Origin: Chryseobacterium sp. ISL-6
Lineage (GTDB): Bacteria; Bacteroidota; Bacteroidia; Flavobacteriales; Weeksellaceae
Length of the DNA: 64,000 bases
Direction of reading: 5' to 3'
Assembly (NCBI RefSeq): GCF_018613715.1
Contig: NZ_JAGGPT010000007.1
Coordinates: forward strand, 62,001-126,000
Shown here piece after piece: positions 26,219 to 34,098 of this stretch (position 1 is its first letter; each line of letters opens with the position of its first letter). The position numbers and the translations under genes were made by a program. Below the pieces are notes generated by a model. That model worked only from the letters and a program-made list of their open reading frames with translations. It ran no database searches and was not told where the DNA came from.

Positions 26219-26599
26219 TTTATTTATATTAATATGAATTCTGTTATTCCTGTTAAACAAAGAATAAATTTACGCAAATGCCTATGAGGAAAAAAATAAA
26301 AGAGCGGAAAAGTTCCCTAACTTTTTACATATAGCTAATTGATAAGCTGATAGTATGATGCTCACTTTTATAATCATACTTAAGAATAAAAAAAATCCGA
26401 CTCTTGTCAGAATTTTATGTAAACGCCATCTGTTCTATTAATTAGGGCATATATATTTCTTTAAACGGTGAATAAAAGCACAATTCTTTAGTATTCTGTA
26501 TCTAATAACTGAATGGGGCGTTATAATTATGAAAATAATCTATCAAAAAATGACTGCTATTTAGTACAATTAACTATATATTTGCCAAAATTTAAATTC
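26219..26599. other. Divergent intergenic region
   Basis: This 381-base stretch lies between gnd (leftward) and an unknown gene (rightward). It has a promoter box for the latter at 26577-26584. An imperfect stem near 26388-26415 (AAATCCGAC / GTCAGAATTT) could be a weak terminator. No other feature is seen. Confidence 0.5.
26577..26584 (+). promoter_or_regulatory. Bacteroidetes -7 promoter box
   Basis: TATATTTG is an exact TAnnTTTG match. It lies 16 bases before the ATG at 26600 and inside the longer open frame that begins at 26513, which argues for the ATG at 26600 as the start. Confidence 0.65.
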
Positions 26600-26959
26600 A
26601 TGAACTACAAACTTGCGCTTAATACGCAGGAGCCTAACTCTAACATTGTTTTTAATACAATTATATTTGATTCATTCAAGATTAATATAATTGAGAGGTA
26701 TGCTGGATCAATGAGTTCTCATCCAAAATTATGCGAAGTTATATTTAAGGTCAGAACTTTAGATGATAATCTGATTGAAAAAAGAGATGGTAATACAAGG
26801 GTAAAAATCACAGGTAGCGATTTCGAAGCCTATCTGAAATTAACTCAAAAACTGAATTCATACGAATATAAAAACAAACTGATCAATAGAAAAGACAGCG
26901 AGCAGGATTATGTTCATTTTATTCTGGGTTTGGTAATTTCTAATTATAATCTCAATTAG
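26600..26959 (+). CDS. Hypothetical protein, about 119 aa
   Basis: The frame is open from 26513, but a TATATTTG promoter box sits within that extension, so I use the ATG at 26600 (MNYKLALNT). The protein has no signal peptide or membrane segment. It alternates short strands and a charged middle (VRTLDDNLIEKRDGNTRVKITG) and ends with a helix-rich part (FILGLVISNYNLN). I recognise no family. It is a single gene, convergent with the PD40 gene and only 2 bases from its stop. Confidence 0.55.
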   Translation: MNYKLALNTQEPNSNIVFNTIIFDSFKINIIERYAGSMSSHPKLCEVIFKVRTLDDNLIEKRDGNTRVKITGSDFEAYLKLTQKLNSYEYKNKLINRKDSEQDYVHFILGLVISNYNLN

Positions 26960-26961
26960 TT

Positions 26962-27861
26962 TTACTTTTTTTGATCAAATTTGTAACCTATCCGGTAAAT
27001 ATCAGTTCGTCCGGGGCTTTCTGGAAGATGAGAACTGAAATACAGGTACCCAGCCTCATTAAAATTAACCGAAGGTCCAAAGGTCCAGAATTCTTCAGCA
27101 TTGATTTGAGAAGGTAATGGTGTTGGGACACCAAAGCTGTTCTTATTTTTATAGGACACAAAAAGAGCTGCTTTTTTATTTTTGCCAACAAGTGAAGTAA
27201 AAATCAAAGTATGATTGTCTGGCAATAGAACGGCATCAAAATCATCTTCCGGGCCATTAACTTCAGATCCCAGATTGACCACTTTTGAAGAATTTCTTAA
27301 TGGCAATTCAACCGTGAAAAGATCCTGACCACCAAAACCGCTGTGTCCATTAGAAGAAAAAAAGAGATTCTTAGCTTTAGCATCTGTTACAGGAGCCCAT
27401 TCATTGCCGGAGGTATTAATTTTATCCCCCATATTTACTGGTGGATCAAAAGCATCTGTAGTTGCATTGTAACTTGCAAAATAAATATCATCGCCACCAA
27501 AACCCTCTGGGCGATTGGAAAAAAAATATACTCCCTTTCCATCTGGCGAGAAGAAAGGATCAAAATCATTAAAATCACTGTTGAATGTTGCTGGTTTGGG
27601 AGTTGTCCAGTGTCCGTCTACATAACTTGACTGCCAAATATCCATATCCTCTTTTCCTTTAATCCAGCCAATTCCTCCCCAAAGCATTTTTTTATTATCG
27701 GGGCTAAAGGACATCTTTACGTCAGCATTAGGTGTTGATACCAAAGAAGGCATAAATAATTCAGAATGATCTTTGAAGATAATTTTTTGGCTTTTTACAG
27801 GTACTGAAATAAACATCATTATGCTTAAAATACCCATGCAATATTTTGATCTATTTTCCAT
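26962..27861 (-). CDS. Exported PD40/WD40-like beta-propeller protein
   Basis: The protein carries a signal peptide (the stretch CMGILSIMMFISVPVKSQ) and then PD40-type blades: MSFSPDNKKMLWGGIGW, DPFFSPDGKGVYFFSNRPEGFGGDDIY, FFSSNGHSGFGGQDLF, VLLPDNHTLIFTS. These are typical of TolB-like and OmpA-associated propellers in Bacteroidetes. I place the start at the second ATG, 27861 (MENRSKYC), which gives about 299 residues and an 11-base overlap with the gene upstream; the first ATG at 27888 is also possible. It probably folds in the periplasm or at the surface. The overlap with the ASCH-like gene suggests shared transcription. Confidence 0.8.
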   Translation of the reverse strand: MENRSKYCMGILSIMMFISVPVKSQKIIFKDHSELFMPSLVSTPNADVKMSFSPDNKKMLWGGIGWIKGKEDMDIWQSSYVDGHWTTPKPATFNSDFNDFDPFFSPDGKGVYFFSNRPEGFGGDDIYFASYNATTDAFDPPVNMGDKINTSGNEWAPVTDAKAKNLFFSSNGHSGFGGQDLFTVELPLRNSSKVVNLGSEVNGPEDDFDAVLLPDNHTLIFTSLVGKNKKAALFVSYKNKNSFGVPTPLPSQINAEEFWTFGPSVNFNEAGYLYFSSHLPESPGRTDIYRIGYKFDQKK

Positions 27862-28441
27862 AGCACTCAATCTTTTTAAGATATTCATTTCCTAATGGTG
27901 AAAGTTCATAACCTACCAGATGACTTATCGTTAGACCCAGGTTCTTTAGTTTTCGGATATTAAGTTTAAGCCACTCTTTTTCAAATCCCGTCAAATTTGC
28001 AATTCCAATTGCGTGAAGCTTAGGATTTTCTTTTATAGTACATAAAACAGATTTTGTCCAGGATCCATGTTTACTGAATTGATCCATGCGCTCCAGCTTT
28101 TTTGTCAGATCTGTAAATTGCTGTTGTGACAGTTCCGATTGTTCTCTTAACTTAATACGTGGATCTGTGGAATGATAACTTACTTTTATTTTAAAAAGTA
28201 TTCCTGTGCTGTTGTTCTTAAACGATTTTTGCAAATCCTTTTTATCAATAAAACCTGCATTTAAAGCATCTTCATCGGTTATATCATTTTCATTCACGGT
28301 TTCAATGTTATGGATTTTAACTAAGCCGATAGAAGTATGTAAAAGGCTTCCAGTCTTTACAGAAGCCTTTTGCCAGTTGCGAAAAGCCAATGTAATTTTT
28401 CCAGATTTGATACCTTGCAGATGTACTTCCTTAAACAGCAT
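27851..28441 (-). CDS. ASCH-like protein with C-terminal helical domain
   Basis: The 196-residue protein begins like an ASCH domain, a beta-barrel related to the PUA RNA-binding fold: FKEVHLQGIKSGKITLAFRNW, then GLVKIHNIETVNENDITDEDALNAGF. In ASCH proteins a start like this leads to RNA or modified-nucleoside binding, and some members are N4-acetylcytidine amidohydrolases. The C-terminal half (LERMDQFSKHGSWTKSVLCTIKENP, then LRKLKNLGLTISHLVGYELSPLG) looks like a winged-helix module. The stop overlaps the start of the propeller gene. The ASCH call is moderate, and nothing shows the substrate. Confidence 0.7.
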   Translation of the reverse strand: MLFKEVHLQGIKSGKITLAFRNWQKASVKTGSLLHTSIGLVKIHNIETVNENDITDEDALNAGFIDKKDLQKSFKNNSTGILFKIKVSYHSTDPRIKLREQSELSQQQFTDLTKKLERMDQFSKHGSWTKSVLCTIKENPKLHAIGIANLTGFEKEWLKLNIRKLKNLGLTISHLVGYELSPLGNEYLKKIECYGK

Positions 28442-28573
28442 ACTTCGTTAAATTTATTCCATTTCGTAGCTTAAAGCTACATTTAATCATAATTGTATTT
28501 AGTTTAAGATAAATATACTTAAATAAATTTTTAATGGATTAAACTATTTCATCCACAATAAGAGAGCATAATT

Positions 28574-28987
28574 TTATTGATCTAAAGCTTTTACTAATCC
28601 AAAAGTGTCTTCCAGCAAGGTATATTTTACAATCAGCCCATCAATAATCATTATTTCAGTGAAAAATAGTGATCTGAAATTTTGACCAGTTTTAATCATA
28701 ATTGTTTCAAAACTTCCTGAACTAAGTACTACATTTCCATCGGTTACTATATGATCAATTTTTGCAGAAACGGGTTTTGTATTTTGCCATAAAAGCTCAA
28801 AAAACGCTCTTACCTGACTACTGGTTTTTCTGTGTCCCAACCAAGGTGCAATTGTTTCGTTACCTGGAACATACCAGTCCAGCTTTTCAGGGAACAGTTT
28901 CATTATCATTTCAATATTACGTGCTCCCAATGCTAAATAATATCTTGAAACGACATCGATTGGGGCCTGGCTTTCAATTAATTCCAT
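28574..28987 (-). CDS. NTF2-like (SnoaL) family protein
   Basis: The 137-residue protein has the NTF2-like cone fold: an opening helix (PIDVVSRYYLALGARNIEMIMKLF), then LDWYVPGNETIAPWLGHRKTSSQVRAFF, and a strand-rich second half (VVLSSGSFETIMIKTGQNF, then FFTEIMIIDGLIVKYTLLED). These pockets often hold small hydrophobic substrates, as in limonene hydrolase or polyketide cyclases. There is no signal peptide. It follows a second member of the same broad family at 29059, with a hairpin between them. Substrate is unknown. Confidence 0.8.
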   Translation of the reverse strand: MELIESQAPIDVVSRYYLALGARNIEMIMKLFPEKLDWYVPGNETIAPWLGHRKTSSQVRAFFELLWQNTKPVSAKIDHIVTDGNVVLSSGSFETIMIKTGQNFRSLFFTEIMIIDGLIVKYTLLEDTFGLVKALDQ

Positions 28988-29012
28988 TTATTTACTTTTA
29001 AATTATTATTTG

Positions 29013-29044
29013 CCTGCCAGATTCAATTCACTTGATCTGGCAGG
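29013..29044. terminator. Hairpin between the two NTF2-like genes
   Basis: CCTGCCAGAT (29013-29022) pairs perfectly with ATCTGGCAGG (29035-29044) over a 12-base loop. It lies just after the stop of the gene at 29059 in the leftward sense but lacks a strong T-run on that strand; on the plus strand it is followed by TTTT. It may be a weak terminator or a stem protecting RNA ends. Confidence 0.5.
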
Positions 29045-29058
29045 TTTTAAGTTTTATT

Positions 29059-29457
29059 TTAGCCCTTCCAGAAGTTATCCTCCTGTGTCATATCTGCGGA
29101 AAAAATATCTACTCTTGAGATTTTATCATGCTCAACCGTATAAATATCCGTATTGTAGACATCAAGTTTTTCTCCGGAAACTTTTTCTGCTGTCCAATGT
29201 AGCTGGCATGCAACCCGGTTATCATTTATGCTAATGGAATTAAAAGCATTTAATTTTAGTGTATTACCTGTAATGGCAAACATCTTTCCTACCATTTCAA
29301 AGACTTCCTGCTGAGAATTCTTCAATCCTGAAACATCATTATTTCCAGGCTGGGACCATTTTACTTCAGGGTCTAATAAAGAACCAATTTTTTCAAGATC
29401 AAGTAGTTTAACGGCTGTCAAAAATTCTGTCACTAATTGTTTTTGTTGATTTTCCAT
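29059..29457 (-). CDS. NTF2-like (SnoaL/DUF4440-type) family protein
   Basis: The 132-residue protein has the NTF2-like pattern with a start helix (LVTEFLTAVKLLDLEKIGSLLDPEVKWSQPG). A KNSQQEVFEMVGKMFAI segment follows, and the core strands at the end include DIYTVEHDKISRVDIFSA. It is clearly a relative of the neighbouring protein at 28574 but not a recent duplicate. It is divergent from the AraC regulator at 29606, with 148 bases between. In this setting it may belong to a small-molecule response set. No catalytic residue can be assigned. Confidence 0.8.
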   Translation of the reverse strand: MENQQKQLVTEFLTAVKLLDLEKIGSLLDPEVKWSQPGNNDVSGLKNSQQEVFEMVGKMFAITGNTLKLNAFNSISINDNRVACQLHWTAEKVSGEKLDVYNTDIYTVEHDKISRVDIFSADMTQEDNFWKG

Positions 29458-29605
29458 ACAATTTTTTATTTTTTGTCTGGGTCAAAGTTCGCCGCTTTAC
29501 CTGAAATCTGACATACCCCAAAACGACATTTAATGATCATTTCCCGCCAAACTTTACGCTCACCTGCCAGAATATTAATATTTTAGCATACTATAGTGAT
29601 CTACC

Positions 29606-30640
29606 ATGGAAGACCAATCTAAAAATTTCTGCTCAAAATTAATCAGCTACACAGTTCAGCGAGATATTTCTGCTGATCAGCTACTCCTTTCTTCAAACAT
29701 CACTCTAAAGGAACTGACCAATTCAAAAGAGCCACTTAGCCCCAAACAAATTGATGATCTATGGATTAATGCAGTTACCATGACCAAGGATAATATGTTT
29801 GGCCTTCATCTTGGAGAATCCTTACAGTTGCAGGCTCTTGGAATAGTAGGAGAAATTATCAAAACAAGCAAAACTGTAGGTGAAGCACTGATGAATGCTA
29901 CTCCACTTACCCGCTTGATCACAACGTCAGTCGAACTTAGTATTTTCAAGGATGATCATCATTTCTCTATAGCTTTTATCCCTCTCAACCCTTCTTGGCA
30001 TAAGAACATTGTCGACATACAAATAGTCGATCTTTTAATGGTTTTGGTGATACATGAACTTAATGGATTATTATTTAAAAAACTTTATCCCAGCTCCGTC
30101 AGCTTTGCCAGACCATTGGAGAATCCTGACGAATATGAGCGTGTTCTACGTTGCAAACCTCAGGACAATGCAAAAATCAACCAGATTTCATTTGATCTGT
30201 CTTATTGGGATGAAAGAATTATAACTGCCAATCACGAACATCAAAAACTTCTGCTCAGCCAATCAGGTATTTGGCAAAATAATGTTATTACCGAGCCATT
30301 ATTTAAAGACCGTGTGTACAATTATATACGTGCAAACTCTTATCTGAAAATGATTACCCTGGAAGATCTCGCAGGTAACTTCAACCTCAGTACACGAACT
30401 CTTCAGCGTAAATTAAAAATTGAAGAAATTAATTTTCAGCAGCTTGCTGATGAAGCGCGTAAAAACCTGGCTTTAATGTATCTTAAAAATGATTCTTTTC
30501 AAGTAACTGAAATATCCATTATGCTAGGTTATAATGAATTAAGTGCATTTATACGTGCATTCAAACGATGGACAGGAATGTCCCCTGCACATTATCAAAA
30601 AACGTTACGCCAATCACTAAAAGAAGTTTCTTCTTATTAA
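29606..30640 (+). CDS. AraC-family regulator with Arabinose_bd-type N-terminus
   Basis: The 344-residue protein has the N-terminal domain common to OruR/ArgR-like AraC regulators: LTNSKEPLSPKQIDDLWINAV, then FGLHLGESLQLQALGIVGEIIKTSKTVGEAL. The C-terminal AraC DNA-binding domain has MITLEDLAGNFNLSTRTLQRKLKIE and then VTEISIMLGYNELSAFIRAFKRWTGMSPAHY. This design usually senses a small hydrophobic or amino acid-like ligand. It lies right before the Old Yellow Enzyme gene and is the first candidate to bind the repeated operator at 30773-30799. The regulator call is firm; the target is inferred from place. Confidence 0.9.
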   Translation: MEDQSKNFCSKLISYTVQRDISADQLLLSSNITLKELTNSKEPLSPKQIDDLWINAVTMTKDNMFGLHLGESLQLQALGIVGEIIKTSKTVGEALMNATPLTRLITTSVELSIFKDDHHFSIAFIPLNPSWHKNIVDIQIVDLLMVLVIHELNGLLFKKLYPSSVSFARPLENPDEYERVLRCKPQDNAKINQISFDLSYWDERIITANHEHQKLLLSQSGIWQNNVITEPLFKDRVYNYIRANSYLKMITLEDLAGNFNLSTRTLQRKLKIEEINFQQLADEARKNLALMYLKNDSFQVTEISIMLGYNELSAFIRAFKRWTGMSPAHYQKTLRQSLKEVSSY

Positions 30641-30772
30641 AAAATATTTCAAACGTATTGACCCGAACACTATTGTTAAGTATTTAACTAACCTAACTCG
30701 CTCATCAAGCTGAGTACTTTCCGTTAACTGATTTCTGGCAAATTTCAATAAAGATGGTTAGATTAAAAAATA

Positions 30773-30828
30773 TCCATTATAAAATAAAAATCATCCATTT
30801 CTTACGAATGATTAACAAATCATCTTTG
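30773..30828 (+). promoter_or_regulatory. AraC-type direct-repeat operator and promoter of the Old Yellow Enzyme gene
   Basis: Two TCCATT half-sites (30773-30778 and 30794-30799) are spaced exactly 21 bases, two turns of DNA, as AraC-type dimers need. A further 21 bases lead to CATCTTTG (30821-30828), a near match to the -7 box. The same layout with the same numbers stands before the DsrE gene at 32081-32136. Confidence 0.65.
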
Positions 30829-30874
30829 CAACAGACAAAATTTACATATTTAAAACCTTAAAAATTCAAACAAA

Positions 30875-31963
30875 ATGTCTGTTTCTGATCTATTTAAACC
30901 ACTCACTCTGCTGCATGGTCCGGCAATGAGAAACCGTTTCATGCTGGCTCCATTAACCAGCCAGCAAAGTGATCATGATGGTACCGCATCAAAATATGAC
31001 CAATTGTGGATGGAACAGCTTTCAAAAGGTGGTTATGGATTGATACAAACCAGTGCCGCTACTGTGGAGGCGGGAGCCATTGCATTTGAGCGTCAGTTGG
31101 GTATTCACAGTGACAAGCATCTGCCTGGATTGATTCAAATGGCTACAGCTATTCGAGAAGGAGGTACATTATCTGCAGTACAACTCCACCATGCCGGACA
31201 TCGTGCTAAACCAGAATTAGGAGGAATACCGGCTCCTGCTTCAGATAAAACATTACCGGGTGTCGCAGCTATCACCACTGAAGAGGTTGAACGAATCCGG
31301 GACAGTTTCATTGCAGCCGCAAAGCGGGCACAGCTTGCTGGGTTTGATGGGATATCAGTTCATGGTGCTTTCGGATGGATTCTTTCTGAATTTTTATCTC
31401 CCAATCTGAATGACCGCAAGGATCGATATGGAGGTAGCGTAGAAAACAGGGCCCGCTTCACCATGGAAGTCATAGAAGGTATTCGCAAAGCTTGTGGCCC
31501 TGATTTTCAGATAGGCTGGAGATTATCGATTGAACGATATGGTCTTCGTCTAGAGGAATTGCGTGAAATTACTGCAGAGATCTTTAATCGTGAGTTGATT
31601 GATTATCTTGACCTTGCATTATGGGATTCGACTCAGATTGTTCGGGATGGAACCTATCAAGGAAAAACGATACTCAGTGTTTTCACAGAACTTTCTCGAA
31701 AAAACGTTCGTTTAGGAGCAGCCGGCAAGATAATGAGTGCTCAGCGAGCCGGAGAATTACTTGATGAAGGCTGTGATTTCGTATTGATAGCAAGGGCAGG
31801 TATTCTCCAACGGGATTTCCCTCTTCAGGTACAGGCCAACCCTGTCTACGACAGCCCAAAGCTTCCTGTACCAGCAGAATACCTTCGTCAAGGGGGCCTA
31901 AGTGAGCGGTTTATCGATACCATGCGAGGATGGCAGACCTTTGTATCTCCAGGTTCTAAATAA
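30875..31963 (+). CDS. Old Yellow Enzyme-family NADH:flavin oxidoreductase
   Basis: The 362-residue protein has the OYE TIM-barrel motifs: NRFMLAPLTSQQSDHDGTAS, then AVQLHHAGHRA, then FDGISVHGAFGWILSEFLSP and DRYGGSVENRARF, and a C-terminal FMN-binding FVLIARAGI. It should bind FMN and reduce activated C=C bonds in enones, quinones or nitro compounds. The usual HGAHGYL or H..NGYL pair that holds the substrate reads HGAFGWIL, with F166 in place of the second His/Asn. That could change substrate range. The base composition looks richer in GC than most neighbours. It is preceded by a repeated operator and stands alone. Confidence 0.9.
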   Translation: MSVSDLFKPLTLLHGPAMRNRFMLAPLTSQQSDHDGTASKYDQLWMEQLSKGGYGLIQTSAATVEAGAIAFERQLGIHSDKHLPGLIQMATAIREGGTLSAVQLHHAGHRAKPELGGIPAPASDKTLPGVAAITTEEVERIRDSFIAAAKRAQLAGFDGISVHGAFGWILSEFLSPNLNDRKDRYGGSVENRARFTMEVIEGIRKACGPDFQIGWRLSIERYGLRLEELREITAEIFNRELIDYLDLALWDSTQIVRDGTYQGKTILSVFTELSRKNVRLGAAGKIMSAQRAGELLDEGCDFVLIARAGILQRDFPLQVQANPVYDSPKLPVPAEYLRQGGLSERFIDTMRGWQTFVSPGSK

Positions 31964-32080
31964 ATACATCCATTTACTTAATTCTTAAATCAATAAAGTG
32001 AACCTTTTACCTAAGGGTTCGTTTTATTTTTTTAGTGTATCTGTGCTGAATTAATAACAAATTAAATAATGCAAAAAATC

Positions 32081-32136
32081 TCCATTATAAAGTAAAAATC
32101 ATCCATTCCTTAAAACCTGTTATTACTACATCTTTG
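32081..32136 (+). promoter_or_regulatory. AraC-type direct-repeat operator and promoter of the DsrE-like gene
   Basis: TCCATT half-sites at 32081-32086 and 32102-32107 (21-base spacing), then 21 bases to CATCTTTG at 32129-32136. The stretch from 32075 on matches the Old Yellow Enzyme promoter at about 34 of 38 positions. Confidence 0.65.
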
Positions 32137-32155
32137 CAGTGTTAATAAATTTTTT

Positions 32156-32521
32156 ATGAAAAAAACAGCAATTATTATTCTTTCTGATCCAAAGGCTGGT
32201 TCAGAAGAAGCAATGGGAAGAGTCTTCAATGCATTAGCATCTGCATATGAATTTAAAACTGCAGGTGAAGATGTAAAGATCATTTTTCAGGGTACGGGTA
32301 TAAGATGGCCTGAGCAGCTTGAAAAGCCTGAGCATCCGATAAATGGACTTTATAAGGAAGTAAAGGATTATGTTCATGGCCTTTCTAAAGGGTGTGTTGC
32401 GGTATTTGGTACAGAAGTTTCAGGTTATGATTTATTGAATGAAAATGAAGTTCCGGGAACTCCTGGTCTGCCAAGTTTACTTAATCTCAGAAACGACGGT
32501 TACCATATTTTAATTTTTTAA
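32156..32521 (+). CDS. DsrE/DsrF-like family protein
   Basis: The 121-residue protein is a compact alpha/beta protein like the DsrE/F/YchN group. It opens with KKTAIIILSDPKAGSEEAMGRVFNALASAYEF, then has VKIIFQGTGIRWPEQL, and then VKDYVHGLSKGCVAVFGTEV. The last carries a cysteine near the spot used in sulfur-carrying members, but many relatives lack sulfur-transfer roles. It is preceded by the same operator as the Old Yellow Enzyme gene, so both probably answer to the same signal. There is no signal peptide. A rho-independent terminator follows. Confidence 0.8.
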   Translation: MKKTAIIILSDPKAGSEEAMGRVFNALASAYEFKTAGEDVKIIFQGTGIRWPEQLEKPEHPINGLYKEVKDYVHGLSKGCVAVFGTEVSGYDLLNENEVPGTPGLPSLLNLRNDGYHILIF

Positions 32522-32532
32522 TCAGCTTTACA

Positions 32533-32565
32533 ATTGCCCTCCTGGTAAATCAGAGGGCAATTTTT
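32533..32565 (+). terminator. Rho-independent terminator
   Basis: ATTGCCCTC (32533-32541) pairs with GAGGGCAAT (32553-32561) and is followed by T. It ends the DsrE-like transcript. Confidence 0.8.
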
Positions 32566-32641
32566 AATCTTAGATCATACATATCGATTATATGTAAACT
32601 GCATAATGAGTTTGAAAAATATTAATTAAATTGCACATATC

Positions 32642-33523
32642 ATGTTATCACAGTCTGTATATACGCTCGTTAATCAACAGAATGGAAATTTGGCTTTCAA
32701 ACTATTTGAGTTTGATAACAATAGTTATTTCGATCATGTTCAGCGTAATAATTATTTCACTCTTATATTAATTACATCAGGTGAAGGGATTGCCAAAGTT
32801 GACTTTTGTAATTATTCGTTTAAAGAGAATGCATTGTTTGCCTTTTACCCTTACCAGTCATTTATGTTGTGCTCAAAAAGGGCATTAATGGGTATTTCTA
32901 TACAATTTCATCATGATTTCTTTTGCATTTATCGCCACCAGCAGGAAATTGCAGCTAATGGTATTCTATTCAACAACATCTATCAACAGCCCTTTATTTA
33001 TCTTAATGAAAACTGTAAAAGCACCATATTAAATCTCATCCAGGGAATCGCTAATGAACTAAAAGATGAAGCCTTCAGGAAAGATGAAGTTCTTGTTTCC
33101 TATCTTAAAATTTTGCTGGTAATGGCTACAAGGATAAAACTTGAACAGCAATCCATTCAGGACGCAGAATATCCGAATGGAAAACAACAATTTTTGATCC
33201 AAAATCTCAAAAATGCAATAGAAGAGAATTTTCGGATAAAGCATTCCGTCAGTGATTATGCGGATCTTCTTAATCAGACCCCTTCATCTCTGGCACGGAT
33301 CACAAAAAATCATTTTAACAAGACACTTTCTGATCTGATCATCGAACGTATTATCATTGAAGCAAAAAGAGAATTATATCTTACGGATAAAACGATCAAA
33401 GAAATAGCGTATGAGCTTGGATACGAGGATGAATACTACTTCAGCAGGCTCTTTAAAAATAAAACAGATATTTCACCTCAAATTTATAGGAATACCATTG
33501 GATTTAACAAAGGTAATTTATAA
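32642..33523 (+). CDS. AraC-family transcriptional regulator
   Basis: The 293-residue protein has a cupin-like N-terminal sensor (FTLILITSGEGIAKVDFCNYSFKENALFAFYPYQSF). The C-terminal double HTH is IKHSVSDYADLLNQTPSSLARITKNHF, then TIKEIAYELGYEDEYYFSRLFKNKTDISPQIY, a full AraC signature. It sits downstream of the DsrE-like gene after a terminator. Its own leader contains an imperfect palindrome at 32579-32595 (ACATAT / ATATGT). It and the regulator at 29606 are both candidates for the operator shared by the two genes between them. A deaminase gene follows 57 bases on. Confidence 0.9.
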   Translation: MLSQSVYTLVNQQNGNLAFKLFEFDNNSYFDHVQRNNYFTLILITSGEGIAKVDFCNYSFKENALFAFYPYQSFMLCSKRALMGISIQFHHDFFCIYRHQQEIAANGILFNNIYQQPFIYLNENCKSTILNLIQGIANELKDEAFRKDEVLVSYLKILLVMATRIKLEQQSIQDAEYPNGKQQFLIQNLKNAIEENFRIKHSVSDYADLLNQTPSSLARITKNHFNKTLSDLIIERIIIEAKRELYLTDKTIKEIAYELGYEDEYYFSRLFKNKTDISPQIYRNTIGFNKGNL

Positions 33524-33580
33524 TTAATATCAATTTAAAATTTTATACTTTTTAAAGGAAAATTAAATACCGTATTAGCA

Positions 33581-34045
33581 ATGAGCAACTATAATAAATA
33601 CATACTTGAATGTATTGAACTCGCCAAACAGGCTTTGGAAAAAGGAAATCCACCAGTCGGATCTTTGCTGGTTTTTAACGATAAAATTATTGGCAGAGGA
33701 ATCGAGTCCGGAAAATCTACAGGAGATATTACACAGCATGCAGAAATTTTAGCGGTAAAAGATGCATTGGAAAAAGGTTATCGGGATACATTAAATCAAT
33801 CTATTCTTATCTCTACACATGAACCCTGCATTATGTGCTCCTATCTTATCAGACATCATAAAATTGCAAAAATTGTCTTTGGCGTTTCTGTTCCTTCAGT
33901 TGGCGGACAATCTTCGGAGTTTAAAATCCTGGAGACTGAAATCATTCCAAAATGGGGTAAAAAACCTACAATTGAATCAGGAATATTGCAACATGAATGT
34001 GAACTCCTGAATCAGCAATTTACAGATTATCTATCCAATCAATAA
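33581..34045 (+). CDS. Nucleoside/cytidine deaminase-family protein
   Basis: The 154-residue zinc hydrolase has the deaminase motifs: QHAEILAVKDAL (HAE with the proton-shuttle Glu) and then STHEPCIMCSYLIRH (PCxxC zinc ligands). The layout resembles guanine deaminase or tRNA adenosine deaminase relatives such as TadA. The second half (IVFGVSVPSVGGQSSEFKIL) departs from TadA's usual motif, so a nucleoside or nucleobase deaminase is more likely. It has no signal peptide. It lies 57 bases after an AraC regulator, which could affect it, but that is only position. Confidence 0.85.
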   Translation: MSNYNKYILECIELAKQALEKGNPPVGSLLVFNDKIIGRGIESGKSTGDITQHAEILAVKDALEKGYRDTLNQSILISTHEPCIMCSYLIRHHKIAKIVFGVSVPSVGGQSSEFKILETEIIPKWGKKPTIESGILQHECELLNQQFTDYLSNQ

Positions 34046-34098
34046 AACCTCATGCAGGCTTCTTTGATATAGATCTTAGATAAGTCAAAACATTCTTA

